Assembly: GCA_902489145.1 (NCBI GenBank)
Contig: CABTYV010000003.1
Span: 1 to 48,343, forward strand
DNA: 48,343 nt
Source: an uncultured Tissierellia bacterium
GTDB lineage: Bacteria > Bacillota > Clostridia > Tissierellales > Peptoniphilaceae
Direction of reading: 5' to 3'
The notes beneath the pieces are model-generated. The model was not told where the DNA came from and made no database searches. It worked only from the letters and a program-made list of their open reading frames with translations. Shown one piece after another: positions 24,412 to 32,913 of this stretch. How positions within the stretch are numbered: position 1 is the stretch's first letter; the number at the start of each line of letters is the position of its first letter. The translations under genes were made by a program, and so were the position numbers.

Positions 24412-25077
24412 TTAGCCGTTGATCTGCTTGGCCACTTCTTCAGCGAAATTTTCCTGTCTCTTTTCGATCCCTTCTCCGACCTCGTAGCGCACGAAACGTC
24501 GGATTACGATGTTCTCCCCAATCTTCGCTACCAGGCCCTGACGAACCTGTTCGACGGTCTTGTCCGTATCCAGGATAAACTTTTGATCTAAGAGGCAAAT
24601 TTCCTCATAGAACTTGTCCATCCGACCTTCCACTTTTTTCTCTGCAACGAAGCGACGCTTTTCTTCGGGAATATTCTGTCCCTCATTCATGGCCTGCTGA
24701 ACCAAAACGTCTTTTTCATGAGCGACCACATCCTCGGGGACATCCTCCCGCTTGAGATAGCCAGGATTCATCGATGCAATATGGAGGCAAAGCTGGTGGC
24801 AGAATTGAATAAATTCCTCATTGCGGGCCGCAAAGTCGGTCTCCGTATTGACCTCCACCATCACACCAATCTTGCCGTTGTGGACGTAGGATTCGATCAA
24901 GCCCTCTGCGGCAATCCGGTCGCTCTTTTTCGCCGATTTGGCAATGCCTTTTTCGCGGAGAATGTCCGCCGCCTGATCCATATTGCCCTCTGCTTCTACC
25001 AGGGCCTTCTTGCAATCCATCATACCGGCCCCGGTGCGCTCACGAAGCTCTTTTACAAGTCCTGCTGTGATCTGCAT
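24412..25077 (-). CDS. tsf: Elongation factor Ts
   Basis: EF-Ts exchanges GDP for GTP on EF-Tu. The 221-aa protein has the N-terminal UBA-like domain with LRERTGAGMMDCKKAL and the core TDFAARNEEF and HIASMNP motifs, ending with the GEGIEKRQENFAEEV segment. It is shorter than the E. coli protein (283 aa) but matches the compact form seen in many Gram-positives. It follows rpsB by 39 bases with GAGAAAGGAAG as ribosome binding site, and a strong terminator closes the pair. Confidence 0.98.
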   Translation of the reverse strand: MQITAGLVKELRERTGAGMMDCKKALVEAEGNMDQAADILREKGIAKSAKKSDRIAAEGLIESYVHNGKIGVMVEVNTETDFAARNEEFIQFCHQLCLHIASMNPGYLKREDVPEDVVAHEKDVLVQQAMNEGQNIPEEKRRFVAEKKVEGRMDKFYEEICLLDQKFILDTDKTVEQVRQGLVAKIGENIVIRRFVRYEVGEGIEKRQENFAEEVAKQING

Positions 25078-25116
25078 GCTATCTTCCTTTCTCTCATTGA
25101 ATCTGCTACCAAGGGA

Positions 25117-25953
25117 TTATTCCGCGATCTCTTCGGTTTCCTCCGCTGCTTCGTCCGTCTCATCTTCGGCTCCGTCCTCAGGAGCGACCTCTTCGGGCGC
25201 TTCCTCCGAAGCTTCTGCTTCGACTTCTGAGGCCTCGTTTTCTTCTCCGGCCTGGTCATCCTCCATCTGTACGCCCTGCTTGCCCTCTAAAACGGCATCC
25301 GCCATGGTTTGGGTGATCAGCTTGACGGAACGAATCGCATCATCATTGCCCGGAATGGCATAGTCCACCTCGTCCGGATCCGCATTGGTATCGAGAATGG
25401 CGACGATCGGAATACCAAGCTTTTTGGCTTCGTTGACGGCGATGTGCTCTTTCTTGGGGTCGACTACGAACAGTAAATCGGGCACCCCGCCCATATCCTT
25501 GATCCCGCCCAGGAAGCGCTCCAGGCGCTCATGCTCGTGCTCAAGCTCGGCGACCTCCTTCTTCGGCAGAAGATCATAGGTCCCGTCCTCGGACATGGCC
25601 TTGATTTCATCCAGCCGGTCAATCGACTTGCTAATGGTCTGGAAATTGGTCAGCATGCCACCCAGCCAGCGCTGGGTTACATAATATTGGTTGCAACGCT
25701 TCGCCTGAATCTCAATCGAATCCTGGGCCTGCTTTTTGGTCCCAACAAACAGAATCTTGCCCCCATTGGCCGCGCAGTCGCGGACGGCCTCATAGGCGTC
25801 ATCGATCAGGCGAATGGTTTTTTGCAGGTCAATGATATGGATCCCATTGCGCTCGGTGAAAATATAGGGCGCCATCTTAGGATTCCAGCGACGGGTTTGG
25901 TGGCCGAAATGGACACCGGCCTCTAACAGGCTCTTCATAGAAACAACAGACAT
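25117..25953 (-). CDS. rpsB: 30S ribosomal protein S2 with acidic C-terminal tail
   Basis: S2 joins late to the 30S subunit near the mRNA exit and is needed for S1 binding where S1 exists. The 278-aa protein has the full family core: LLEAGVHFGHQTRRWNPKM, GGKILFVGTKKQAQD, QRWLGGMLTNF, PDLLFVVDPKKEHIAVNEA and IPGNDDAIRSVKLI. After about residue 232 it carries a tail of about 45 residues made almost only of Glu, Asp and Ala, absent from the roughly 235-aa core of many relatives. The start at 25953 follows AAGGAGGAATTTT. It has its own promoter and a leader of about 95 nt, and is followed by tsf. Confidence 0.98.
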   Translation of the reverse strand: MSVVSMKSLLEAGVHFGHQTRRWNPKMAPYIFTERNGIHIIDLQKTIRLIDDAYEAVRDCAANGGKILFVGTKKQAQDSIEIQAKRCNQYYVTQRWLGGMLTNFQTISKSIDRLDEIKAMSEDGTYDLLPKKEVAELEHEHERLERFLGGIKDMGGVPDLLFVVDPKKEHIAVNEAKKLGIPIVAILDTNADPDEVDYAIPGNDDAIRSVKLITQTMADAVLEGKQGVQMEDDQAGEENEASEVEAEASEEAPEEVAPEDGAEDETDEAAEETEEIAE

Positions 25954-25978
25954 AAAATTCCTCCTTGTGTTTTTCCTC

Positions 25979-26039
25979 CAAGATTCTCAAATCCGCTCCT
26001 CATCGCAAGCGACACACGGGTTAGGATATTCAAATCTTG
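25979..26039 (-). promoter_or_regulatory. Candidate structured leader of rpsB
   Basis: In the untranslated leader, CAAGATT (complement of 26033-26039) can pair with AATCTTG (complement of 25979-25985), enclosing about 47 bases with a possible inner CGCT/AGCG stem. The closing arm is immediately followed by GGAGG. It could be a binding site for S2-type autoregulation, but no known class was recognised. Confidence 0.3.
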
Positions 26040-26055
26040 TGTGACATACTCGATT

Positions 26056-26084
26056 ATTTTACCGAATGGATGCAAAAAAAGCAA
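26056..26084 (-). promoter_or_regulatory. Predicted sigma-A promoter of rpsB-tsf
   Basis: Minus-strand TTGCTT (26079-26084) and TAAAAT (26056-26061, 5/6) are separated by 17 bases, just downstream of the topA stop. No clear topA terminator is present, so read-through from topA is also possible. Confidence 0.55.
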
Positions 26085-26094
26085 GCAAAAGCCC

Positions 26095-28215
26095 TTATTT
26101 CTCCCCCTCTGCGCCTTTTTTCTGCGTCCCCTCCCCCACTTTTTTCTCCGATGAGGCGCCCTTATGGTTTCCTTCATGATTGGGGCAATCCGGATTGGCG
26201 CAAAGAACCCGATCCTCCTTGCGATTTTTCCGATGCACCATCAAATCGCCACATAAGGGGCAGCGTTCACCTGTTGGGGGGTCCCAGATGGCATAGTCAC
26301 AATCGGGATAGTTGGCGCAGGCGTAGAAAATTTTCCCTCTTTTTGAGACCTTCTCCACCATTTCTCCGCCGTCTTTAGGACAGGAAACGCCCAGCTTATG
26401 AATGATCGAGGCTGTGTAGGTGCAGTCCGGAAAATGAGAGCAGCCAATAAACCGACCATTGCGTCCCTGCTTATAAACCAGAGGATGTCCGCACTCCGGG
26501 CACAGCGTTCCAGTGGGCTCATCTTTAATTTTATAAGAGCGATCATCCTTTTGGGCTTTGACCAGGCTCTTTTCAAAAACCTCATAGAAATCCGCCAACA
26601 AGGTCCGCCAGGCCTGCTTCCCCTCCGCTACCTCGTCGAGTCGATCCTCCATGCGCGCCGTAAACTGAATATCAATGATGGAAGAGAAATGCGCTTCCAT
26701 AAAATCATTAACCCGCTGGCCCAGCGCCGTAGGCACAAAGCGTTTATCCTCCATTTTGACATACAATCTCTTTTGGATGGAGGATATCACCTGGGCATAG
26801 GTCGAGGGCCGTCCAATCCCGTTTTTCTCCAGGGTTTGTACCAGCGATGCTTCTGAAAAACGAGCAGGTGCTTGCGTAAAATGCTGTTTTCTTTCTAATT
26901 TGACTGTCTTCACCAGGTCCCCTTCTGTTAGCTCGGGCAGGCGGAGGGATTTTTCATCCACCGGCCAAAGCTTTTGAAAACCATCAAAGACCGGCTGGGT
27001 CCCATTCACCCGAAAGAGATAGGGGCCATTGAGCAAATTGACGGAGGTGGATCGATAAGAGGATGCCTTCATCTGAGAAGCGAGGGCCTGACGCCAAATC
27101 AAGTCATACAGGCGAAACTGGTCGGACGTGAGCAATGGGCGTGCTTCCTCCGGACTTATGCTCACATCGGCCGGTCGGATGGCTTCATGGGCGTCCTGGC
27201 TGCGGCCTTTTTGGCCCCCATAAAGGGCTCCGCTACCAGCATACTCCGCCCCAAATCGGTCCCGAATATAGGCGCAGGCCGCCTGAGTGAATTCCTTGGA
27301 AAGGCGGGTCGAATCGGTTCGCATATAGGTGATCAGGCCTGCGCGCCCGCCCACGCCTTCATAGAGCTGCTGGGCTACCATCATGGTTTTCGCCGTTGAA
27401 AAGTTGAGCCTGCGCGCTGCTTCCTGCTGGAGGGTCGAGGTGGTAAAGGGGGCGTAGGCCCGCTTTCTTTTCAGTTTTTTTTCTACCGAATGAATTTGAA
27501 AGTCCCCGGTGATTTTCGCCTCGATGCCCGCCGCTTCCTCCTGGCTGGAGAGCTTGACCTTTTTAAGCTTCCTTCCATCCCACAGGCCCAGGAAATCACT
27601 CGTAAAATTCAAACGATCCTTGTTATGCAAGGCATGGAGGGTCCAGTACTCCTCCGGCACAAAGGCCTCAATCTCCCGCTCCCGGTCCACGATCAGCTTG
27701 ACGGCCACGGATTGGACACGACCGGCAGATAGACCCGACTTGACCTTCTTCCACAAAATAGGGGAAATCTCATAACCCACGATCCGATCCATGATGCGTC
27801 GGGCCTGCTGGGCATCGACCAAATCCAGATCGATCGTCCGGGGATGGGCCATCCCTTCCTTGACCCCACTGGGCGTGATTTCCTGAAAGCTCACCCGGTT
27901 CAGCTCTTCAAGCTTCAGACCTAAAATATGGGCCAGGTGCCAGGAAATGGCTTCCCCCTCCCGGTCCGGATCCGTTGCCAGATAGGTTTTCTCCGCCTTG
28001 GCACAGGCTTTTTTCAATTGCTTGATGGTGGTGCCCCGTCCCCGGACATTGATATATTTCGGTTCAAATCCATGATCCAAATCCACTCCAAACTGGCTTT
28101 TCGGCAGGTCTCGCAGGTGTCCCTTGGACGCCAGCACCTCATAGTCCCTGCCTAATATTTTGGAGATCGTCTTGGTCTTGGTGGGCGATTCCACGATAAC
28201 GAGTTTTTTTGCCAT
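26095..28215 (-). CDS. topA: DNA topoisomerase I
   Basis: TopA relaxes negative supercoils by cutting and resealing one DNA strand. The 706-aa protein has the TOPRIM domain (IVESPTKTKTI, TDPDREGEAISWHL at 81-94), the catalytic domain with the active tyrosine in ITYMRTDST (Y297), and three C-terminal zinc-ribbon repeats starting near CPECGHP, CPKDGGE and CPLCGD. The second repeat has CPKD where CPKC is expected, so one zinc ligand is lost there. A short charged tail follows. It starts at ATG 28215 after GGAGAG and lies 42 bases after dprA. The genes trmFO, xerC, codY and hslUV, found near this point in many Bacillota, are absent. Confidence 0.98.
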   Translation of the reverse strand: MAKKLVIVESPTKTKTISKILGRDYEVLASKGHLRDLPKSQFGVDLDHGFEPKYINVRGRGTTIKQLKKACAKAEKTYLATDPDREGEAISWHLAHILGLKLEELNRVSFQEITPSGVKEGMAHPRTIDLDLVDAQQARRIMDRIVGYEISPILWKKVKSGLSAGRVQSVAVKLIVDREREIEAFVPEEYWTLHALHNKDRLNFTSDFLGLWDGRKLKKVKLSSQEEAAGIEAKITGDFQIHSVEKKLKRKRAYAPFTTSTLQQEAARRLNFSTAKTMMVAQQLYEGVGGRAGLITYMRTDSTRLSKEFTQAACAYIRDRFGAEYAGSGALYGGQKGRSQDAHEAIRPADVSISPEEARPLLTSDQFRLYDLIWRQALASQMKASSYRSTSVNLLNGPYLFRVNGTQPVFDGFQKLWPVDEKSLRLPELTEGDLVKTVKLERKQHFTQAPARFSEASLVQTLEKNGIGRPSTYAQVISSIQKRLYVKMEDKRFVPTALGQRVNDFMEAHFSSIIDIQFTARMEDRLDEVAEGKQAWRTLLADFYEVFEKSLVKAQKDDRSYKIKDEPTGTLCPECGHPLVYKQGRNGRFIGCSHFPDCTYTASIIHKLGVSCPKDGGEMVEKVSKRGKIFYACANYPDCDYAIWDPPTGERCPLCGDLMVHRKNRKEDRVLCANPDCPNHEGNHKGASSEKKVGEGTQKKGAEGEK

Positions 28216-28257
28216 ATTCTCTCCATTGATTTCATTGCGCCGCTCACTCGCATCTTT

Positions 28258-29373
28258 TTATGCTTTATTTCCTGATAAGGCAAATTGGCCGGAAGCATCG
28301 CGATAAATGATCCCCCGCAGCTCAAGCCTAGTCACATAGACCCAAAAATCCGGCAATTGATCATGCAGACGCTCGTAAAGCAGGACAGGCGGTAAGCTTT
28401 CCTTCGAGAGTGTATCATATATCAATTGCTCCGGTTCAGGCAAATCGCCCTCAGAAGTCCCCACTAGACCAAGCGCTGTCCCGGGACGGTCCAAAGCCAA
28501 ATCCTCGTAGGAGGCGAGCAGGTCCAGGGGATCTGCCGCTAGGATGGCCCCATGACGGATGAGCCAATTGCATCCGGCGGACCTTGGTTGGCTGATATTG
28601 CCCGGCAGCGCATATAAATCCCGGCTCTGTTCGGCGGCGTGGTGGGCGGTGATCATGGTCCCTGATTTTTTTCTGGCCTCCACCACGAGCGTCGCACGCG
28701 ATAGGCCCGCGATGATTCGGTTGCGCAAAATAAAATGATGCTTCTGTGCCACTTGACCGGGTGGATATTCAGTGAGTAAGGCGCCCCCGGTGCGGCAGAT
28801 CTCAGAAGCGAGCTTTGCATGGGCCTGGGGATAGATTTGATCGGCCCCACAGGGCAAAACGGCCAGCGTCCGTCCACCTGCTTCTAAAGCCCCCCGGTGG
28901 GCGGCTCCGTCGACGCCAAGCGCCAGGCCGGAAACGACCACAAGCCCGGCCTGGGCAAGGAAGCGAGCAAATCGGTTGGCCTGGGTTAAGCCGTACGAAG
29001 AGGCTTTGCGCGTACCGACCAGACTCACTGAGGGGGCTCGTAGGGCCTGAATCTCACCCCGCCCATAGAGCAGGGCGGGCGGGTCCACAAGCTCCTTGAG
29101 CAAGGCGGGATAGTCCGGGTCAAAATAGGAGCAGACCCAGAGGCCGTACTCAGAAGAAGCGTGCTTCTTTAATAGTAAAGTAGGATCCTCCTTCGGAGGG
29201 GGCTCCTCTCTGAGATAGCGAAGCAGGTCGGCGGTCCTGGCCTCCTTTTTTCCTCCGATGACCTCCTGGTCGCCCTCCAGATAAGCGCGGAGGAGCCTGG
29301 AGAGCAGCCCCGGATGGACCCCCTGCAAAGAGAGCGCTAAAAATTTTTGTTTTACCCCTTCGATTTCTTTCAC
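28258..29373 (-). CDS. dprA: DNA-processing protein DprA
   Basis: DprA binds incoming single-stranded DNA during natural transformation and loads RecA on it; the gene also occurs in bacteria not known to be competent. The 371-aa product has an N-terminal helical region and then the Rossmann-like core with VSLVGTRKAS, VVVSGLALGVDGAAHRGAL, TLAVLPCGADQIYP, FILRNRIIAGLS and ALPGNI. A C-terminal winged-helix region ends it. The start is GTG at 29373 after GGAGGAGGGG, overlapping the yraN TGA by 4 bases. No com genes are in the window. Confidence 0.96.
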   Translation of the reverse strand: MKEIEGVKQKFLALSLQGVHPGLLSRLLRAYLEGDQEVIGGKKEARTADLLRYLREEPPPKEDPTLLLKKHASSEYGLWVCSYFDPDYPALLKELVDPPALLYGRGEIQALRAPSVSLVGTRKASSYGLTQANRFARFLAQAGLVVVSGLALGVDGAAHRGALEAGGRTLAVLPCGADQIYPQAHAKLASEICRTGGALLTEYPPGQVAQKHHFILRNRIIAGLSRATLVVEARKKSGTMITAHHAAEQSRDLYALPGNISQPRSAGCNWLIRHGAILAADPLDLLASYEDLALDRPGTALGLVGTSEGDLPEPEQLIYDTLSKESLPPVLLYERLHDQLPDFWVYVTRLELRGIIYRDASGQFALSGNKA

Positions 29374-29795
29374 AAGCGCCCCTCCTCCTGCATGGAAAAG
29401 GCATTGGGGATCCAGTGGATTTTTTGATGCTTCAGGTCTACTTCTACAATATCAAAAAGAAAATAGGTCCAACGACGCAGTCCCTCATGGCGGGCGAGAA
29501 AGTCGCGCGCGGCCAGACGTAATCGCCTTCTCTTGGTTCGGTTGACATATTCCTCCGGCCTGCCAAAGTGAAAATCGGACCGGGCTTTGACCTCCACGAA
29601 ACGCAGGGCGTCCCCCCGCATCACCACCAGGTCAAGCTCGCCAAAGCGGGCAAAGTAATTTTGAGCTAAAATTTGATAGCCTCTTGATTTATAAAATTGT
29701 AAGGCGGCCTTCTCCCCCCAGGCGCCACGCTCTTTCGACGTCATAGCTGGATTGAATTTCTGAAAGTCTGGCTGCTTCTTGCTCATAGGCTGCAT
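29370..29795 (-). CDS. yraN: UPF0102 family protein YraN (nuclease-like)
   Basis: YraN belongs to UPF0102, small proteins with a restriction-endonuclease-like fold often encoded between rnhB and dprA; the role is unproven. The 141-aa product shows the active-site pattern GEKAALQFYKSRGYQIL, ARFGELDLVVMRGDALRFVEVKAR (E, D, ExK). Two starts are possible. ATG 29795 has GAGGGAG about 9 bases ahead and gives 141 aa; ATG 29744 (MTSKERGAWGEKAA) fits the family length better but has no ribosome binding site. With the first start the gene overlaps rnhB by 107 bases in another frame; with the second by 56. Confidence 0.9.
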   Translation of the reverse strand: MQPMSKKQPDFQKFNPAMTSKERGAWGEKAALQFYKSRGYQILAQNYFARFGELDLVVMRGDALRFVEVKARSDFHFGRPEEYVNRTKRRRLRLAARDFLARHEGLRRWTYFLFDIVEVDLKHQKIHWIPNAFSMQEEGRL

Positions 29796-30432
29796 GCTTT
29801 TTCACTCCCTCTAAGTGAATAAAAGACATGCGGTGAATGGGGAGCAAGCCCTCTTTTCGGATGGCCTCTAGATGCGCTTTGGTGCCATAGCCTTTATGCC
29901 GGGCAAAGCCGTATTGAGGAAAGCGGAGATCATAGGTCCGCATCATAAAATCCCGAAATACCTTGGCCACAATCGAAGCGCAGGAAATCGCATAGACTCG
30001 GTCATCGCCTTTGATGATGCTTTGCTGCGGATAAGGAATCTCCAGATGCTCCGCATCAATCAAGACGAGGTCCGGCTGAAGCACCTGGTCCTTTTGATCG
30101 TGCAGGGCGGCCAGAGCCTCCTGCATCGCCTCCAGAGTCGCCCTTCGAATATTGATCGCATCGATCACCCGTTCATGCCGCATGCCAATCCCGATGGCAA
30201 GCGCCGAAGAAAGAATTTGCCCACAAAGGCGTTCTCTTTTTCGCTCCGACAGCTTTTTCGAATCGCGTACTCCTTCGATTTTTCTCCCCTTCGGCATAAT
30301 AATAGCACAGGCGAGCACCGGACCGGCCAGGGGGCCCCGTCCCACTTCATCGATTCCGCATACCAAATCGTGCGCCTGTATTTCTTTTTCCAAGGCCTCC
30401 TGATCCGCTCTACTCCAATGATCCCGCTTCAT
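29689..30432 (-). CDS. rnhB: Ribonuclease HII
   Basis: RNase HII cuts RNA in RNA-DNA hybrids and removes single ribonucleotides from DNA. The 247-aa protein has CGIDEVGRGPLAGPV with the catalytic Asp-Glu pair, VRDSKKLSERKRE, DLVLIDAEHL (third acid) and the YGFARHKGYGTKAHLEAI segment. After LLPIHRMSF, where most homologues end, about 45 more residues follow that overlap the start of yraN. The start at 30432 is chosen from GGAGGAGCTTC ahead of ATG; upstream in-frame codons lie inside rbgA, which it overlaps by 23 bases. Confidence 0.96.
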   Translation of the reverse strand: MKRDHWSRADQEALEKEIQAHDLVCGIDEVGRGPLAGPVLACAIIMPKGRKIEGVRDSKKLSERKRERLCGQILSSALAIGIGMRHERVIDAINIRRATLEAMQEALAALHDQKDQVLQPDLVLIDAEHLEIPYPQQSIIKGDDRVYAISCASIVAKVFRDFMMRTYDLRFPQYGFARHKGYGTKAHLEAIRKEGLLPIHRMSFIHLEGVKKHAAYEQEAARLSEIQSSYDVERAWRLGGEGRLTIL

Positions 30433-31273
30433 GAAGCTCCTCCACTCGCTCCAAGCTGATCCGCCCCAGCCTGCCCTTTTGAAAGTCATCCAAAAGACGA
30501 ATGGCCACCCGGTCATAGGCGATCTCTCCCTGCTCCAGGGCCCCAATCTTCTGAGCGATGACATCCATCGCCCCCAGCGCATCCAGTCCCGGGGGGAGCT
30601 GGTAGCGCTCGATCAGCGCCGGTTCATAATGGACCAGAAGGAGCTGCAGAAGGGCATAGCCGACCTCCTGGAGGTTTAAAATTTCCTCCTTGATGGCCCC
30701 TGTCCAGGATAGATAGAGGCCCTGCCTGGGGGTCAATTTTTTCATCATGATCCCAGGCGTATCGAGGAGCAGGAGGTCAGAGGTCGTCTTGATCCACTGG
30801 TTGGCCCGAGTCACCCCAGGTCGGTCCCCCGTCTGCGCCGCTTTTCGACCTGCCAGGCGATTGATCAGCGTTGACTTCCCTGAGTTGGGAATGCCAAAGA
30901 CCATCATCCGCAGGGTCCGGTCCCGAATGCCTTTTTTTTGCCGTCGCAGGAGCGTATCCTGGCAGAGCCTTTGTGCCTGATCATAGATCATCCGAGGGCT
31001 GGCACCGGCTCGGGCCTCCAGGGCCAAGGCCGCACCGCCGCTTTTCTGGTAATAGGCGACCCAATCACGCGTGACCGATGCATCGGCCAAATCCTTTTTA
31101 TTTAAAATGAGCAAACGGGGCTTTCCCTGGGTGACCTCCTCCAGCAGCAGATTGCGGGAGGCTTCCGGAATCCGTCCATCCACGATCTCCAGACTCAGAT
31201 CGACCTGCCCCATTTGGGCCTGGATCTGGTCTAGCGCCTTTTTCATATGGCCGGGAAACCAATTGATATTCAT
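30410..31273 (-). CDS. rbgA: Ribosome biogenesis GTPase RbgA (YlqF)
   Basis: RbgA is a circularly permuted GTPase needed for late assembly of the 50S subunit in Bacillota. The 287-aa protein has MNINWFPGHMKKA at the N-terminus, then G4 LNKKDLAD before G1 GIPNSGKST and G3 LLLDTPGIM, which is the permuted order, and a C-terminal helical domain. Start ATG 31273 is preceded by AAAAGGAGGG; in-frame codons further upstream overlap the rplS terminator. The terminator's T-tract ends 26 nt from the start, and no promoter fits in between. Confidence 0.96.
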   Translation of the reverse strand: MNINWFPGHMKKALDQIQAQMGQVDLSLEIVDGRIPEASRNLLLEEVTQGKPRLLILNKKDLADASVTRDWVAYYQKSGGAALALEARAGASPRMIYDQAQRLCQDTLLRRQKKGIRDRTLRMMVFGIPNSGKSTLINRLAGRKAAQTGDRPGVTRANQWIKTTSDLLLLDTPGIMMKKLTPRQGLYLSWTGAIKEEILNLQEVGYALLQLLLVHYEPALIERYQLPPGLDALGAMDVIAQKIGALEQGEIAYDRVAIRLLDDFQKGRLGRISLERVEELHEAGSLE

Positions 31274-31299
31274 TGTCCCTCCTTTTCCCCACTGAAAGG

Positions 31300-31336
31300 A
31301 AAAACCGGTGCCTGGTTTCGGGCCAGCCACCGGTTT
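31300..31336 (-). terminator. Intrinsic terminator after rplS
   Basis: Minus-strand AAACCGGTG pairs with CACCGGTTT, extended by an inner CTGG/CCAG after one mismatch, and is followed by a T-tract of about five. It starts 4 bases after the rplS stop codon and is only 26 nt from the rbgA start. Confidence 0.9.
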
Positions 31337-31340
31337 ATTT

Positions 31341-31688
31341 TTAATAGTCCTTCTTCTCGCGCACCTTGGCTCGCTTCCCGACGCGCTCCCTCAGATAATA
31401 GAGCTTTGAACGACGGGCCTTACCCTTACGCGTCACGTCGATATCCTCTACGCGGGGCGAATGGATCAGGAAGGTCCGCTCTACGCCGACCCCATAAGAA
31501 AGACGACGGACGGTAAAGGTTTCATTCAATCCGCCACCCTGACGCTTGATAACGGTGCCCTCAAACATCTGGATTCTTTCGCGATTGCCTTCTTTTACGC
31601 GGTAGTGGACCCGGACGGAATCCCCGACGCGAAATTCCGGCAGGTTTTCCTTCAGCTGCTCTTTTTCGAGATTTTTAATATACTCCAT
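31341..31688 (-). CDS. rplS: 50S ribosomal protein L19
   Basis: L19 lies at the interface of the 50S and 30S subunits. The 115-aa protein matches the family over its whole length: FRVGDSVRVHYRVKEGNRERIQ, FEGTVIKRQGGGLNETFTVRR, GVGVERTFLIHSPR and YLRERVGKRAKVRE. It is the last gene of the ylxM-to-rplS unit, 21 bases after trmD. Confidence 0.99.
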   Translation of the reverse strand: MEYIKNLEKEQLKENLPEFRVGDSVRVHYRVKEGNRERIQMFEGTVIKRQGGGLNETFTVRRLSYGVGVERTFLIHSPRVEDIDVTRKGKARRSKLYYLRERVGKRAKVREKKDY

Positions 31689-31709
31689 ACTTTCCTCCTC
31701 TGGATCGAT

Positions 31710-32420
31710 TCAGGACAATAAATCCTGATCTTTTGAGTTGCTTTCTAAATAAATTTGGTACAAATCCGGTCGCTTTTTTTTGGTATTTTCCAGGGCCGAT
31801 TGGGCTCGCCAGGCTCGAATTTTTTCGTGATCTCCGCTGAGTAGAAGCTCAGGCACGGGATAACCACGGAAGACCCGGGGCTTGGTATATTCGTCATACT
31901 GCAAGAGGCCGTCGACCAAAGAATCGGTGGGTGCGGACTCCTCATTGCCCAACACGCCGTCCACCCAACGAACCACGGCATCAATCAGGACCATAGCGGG
32001 CAGCTCCCCACCAGTGAGCACATAATCCCCAATGGAAAGCTCCTCATCCACATAGTGCTCCACTACTCGGGCGTCCACCCCCTCGTAATGGCCACAGAGC
32101 AGGACCAAATGATCCTCCTGGGCCAGGGCACGGGCCTTGTCCTGGTTGAGCAGGCTTCCCTGAGGAGAGAGGTAGATCACATGGCCCCGGTCCCCCCGTA
32201 CGGATTCAATGGCTTCCACCACCGGCTCTGGCTTCATCAGCATGCCAGCGGCACCGCCAAAGACCCGATCATCGACGCTGTGATGACGATCATAGGTGAA
32301 ATCCCGGATATTGGTCGACTGAATCTGAATCACATCGGCATCAACTGCCCGCCCGATCACGCCGTAAGAGCGGATTTGATCGACAAATTCGGGAAAAAGG
32401 GTCAATACATCAATCTGCAT
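31710..32420 (-). CDS. trmD: tRNA (guanine(37)-N1)-methyltransferase
   Basis: TrmD methylates G37 next to the anticodon with S-adenosylmethionine and prevents +1 frameshifting. The 236-aa protein is a knotted SPOUT enzyme with MQIDVLTLFPEF, DDRVFGGAAGMLMKPEP, LLCGHYEGVDARV and SIGDYVLTGGELPAM, the SAM-binding knot. Start ATG 32420 follows AAGGAA and overlaps rimM by 11 bases; an in-frame ATG at 32435 lacks such a site. Confidence 0.98.
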   Translation of the reverse strand: MQIDVLTLFPEFVDQIRSYGVIGRAVDADVIQIQSTNIRDFTYDRHHSVDDRVFGGAAGMLMKPEPVVEAIESVRGDRGHVIYLSPQGSLLNQDKARALAQEDHLVLLCGHYEGVDARVVEHYVDEELSIGDYVLTGGELPAMVLIDAVVRWVDGVLGNEESAPTDSLVDGLLQYDEYTKPRVFRGYPVPELLLSGDHEKIRAWRAQSALENTKKKRPDLYQIYLESNSKDQDLLS

Positions 32421-32913
32421 CAAACATTCCTTCAATGGGGTTTATGACGAGATAGCCTTCCTCCAAATGAACCTCTGAAATGAAAGGGGCCAGCGCCGGC
32501 ACCATCACCGTTCGTCCCTGGGCTTGGATCACCAGATTATCATTGGCGGCCTGATCAGATACATCGATGATGGTCCCAAGGATCCTCCCCTTGGGATCTC
32601 GAACCTCCAGGCCCTGGAGCTGAAACACATAATAAGCGCCAGGAGGCAAGGGGGCCAAGTCCTCTTCCCGGCAGTAGAGGTCCAGGGGAACCAAGGCTTC
32701 CGCCGCCTCCCTTGACTCGATGCCGGAAAGCTTGAGCAAGCAAGTCTCTCCCTGATCCTGACAGGTCAGCACCTCATAGGACTTCCCTGCGGTGGTCCAT
32801 AAACAAAGGCCGGGATAGAAGCGGTCCTTCCTTTTTCCCTTTCCCTGCACCTTCACCTGGCCTCGCACGCCATGCGCCTTGACCAGACGGCCGACGAAGA
32901 CGAGATCATTCAT
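32410..32913 (-). CDS. rimM: 16S rRNA processing protein RimM
   Basis: RimM binds S19 and helps mature the 30S head. The 167-aa protein has the N-terminal domain (VGRLVKAHGVRGQVKV) and the C-terminal PRC-barrel (YYVFQLQGLEVRDPKGRILG, NDNLVIQ, VMVPALAPFISEV). It overlaps khpA by 8 bases and trmD by 11 bases. The order rpsP-khpA-rimM-trmD-rplS is the classical one. Confidence 0.97.
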   Translation of the reverse strand: MNDLVFVGRLVKAHGVRGQVKVQGKGKRKDRFYPGLCLWTTAGKSYEVLTCQDQGETCLLKLSGIESREAAEALVPLDLYCREEDLAPLPPGAYYVFQLQGLEVRDPKGRILGTIIDVSDQAANDNLVIQAQGRTVMVPALAPFISEVHLEEGYLVINPIEGMFDAD

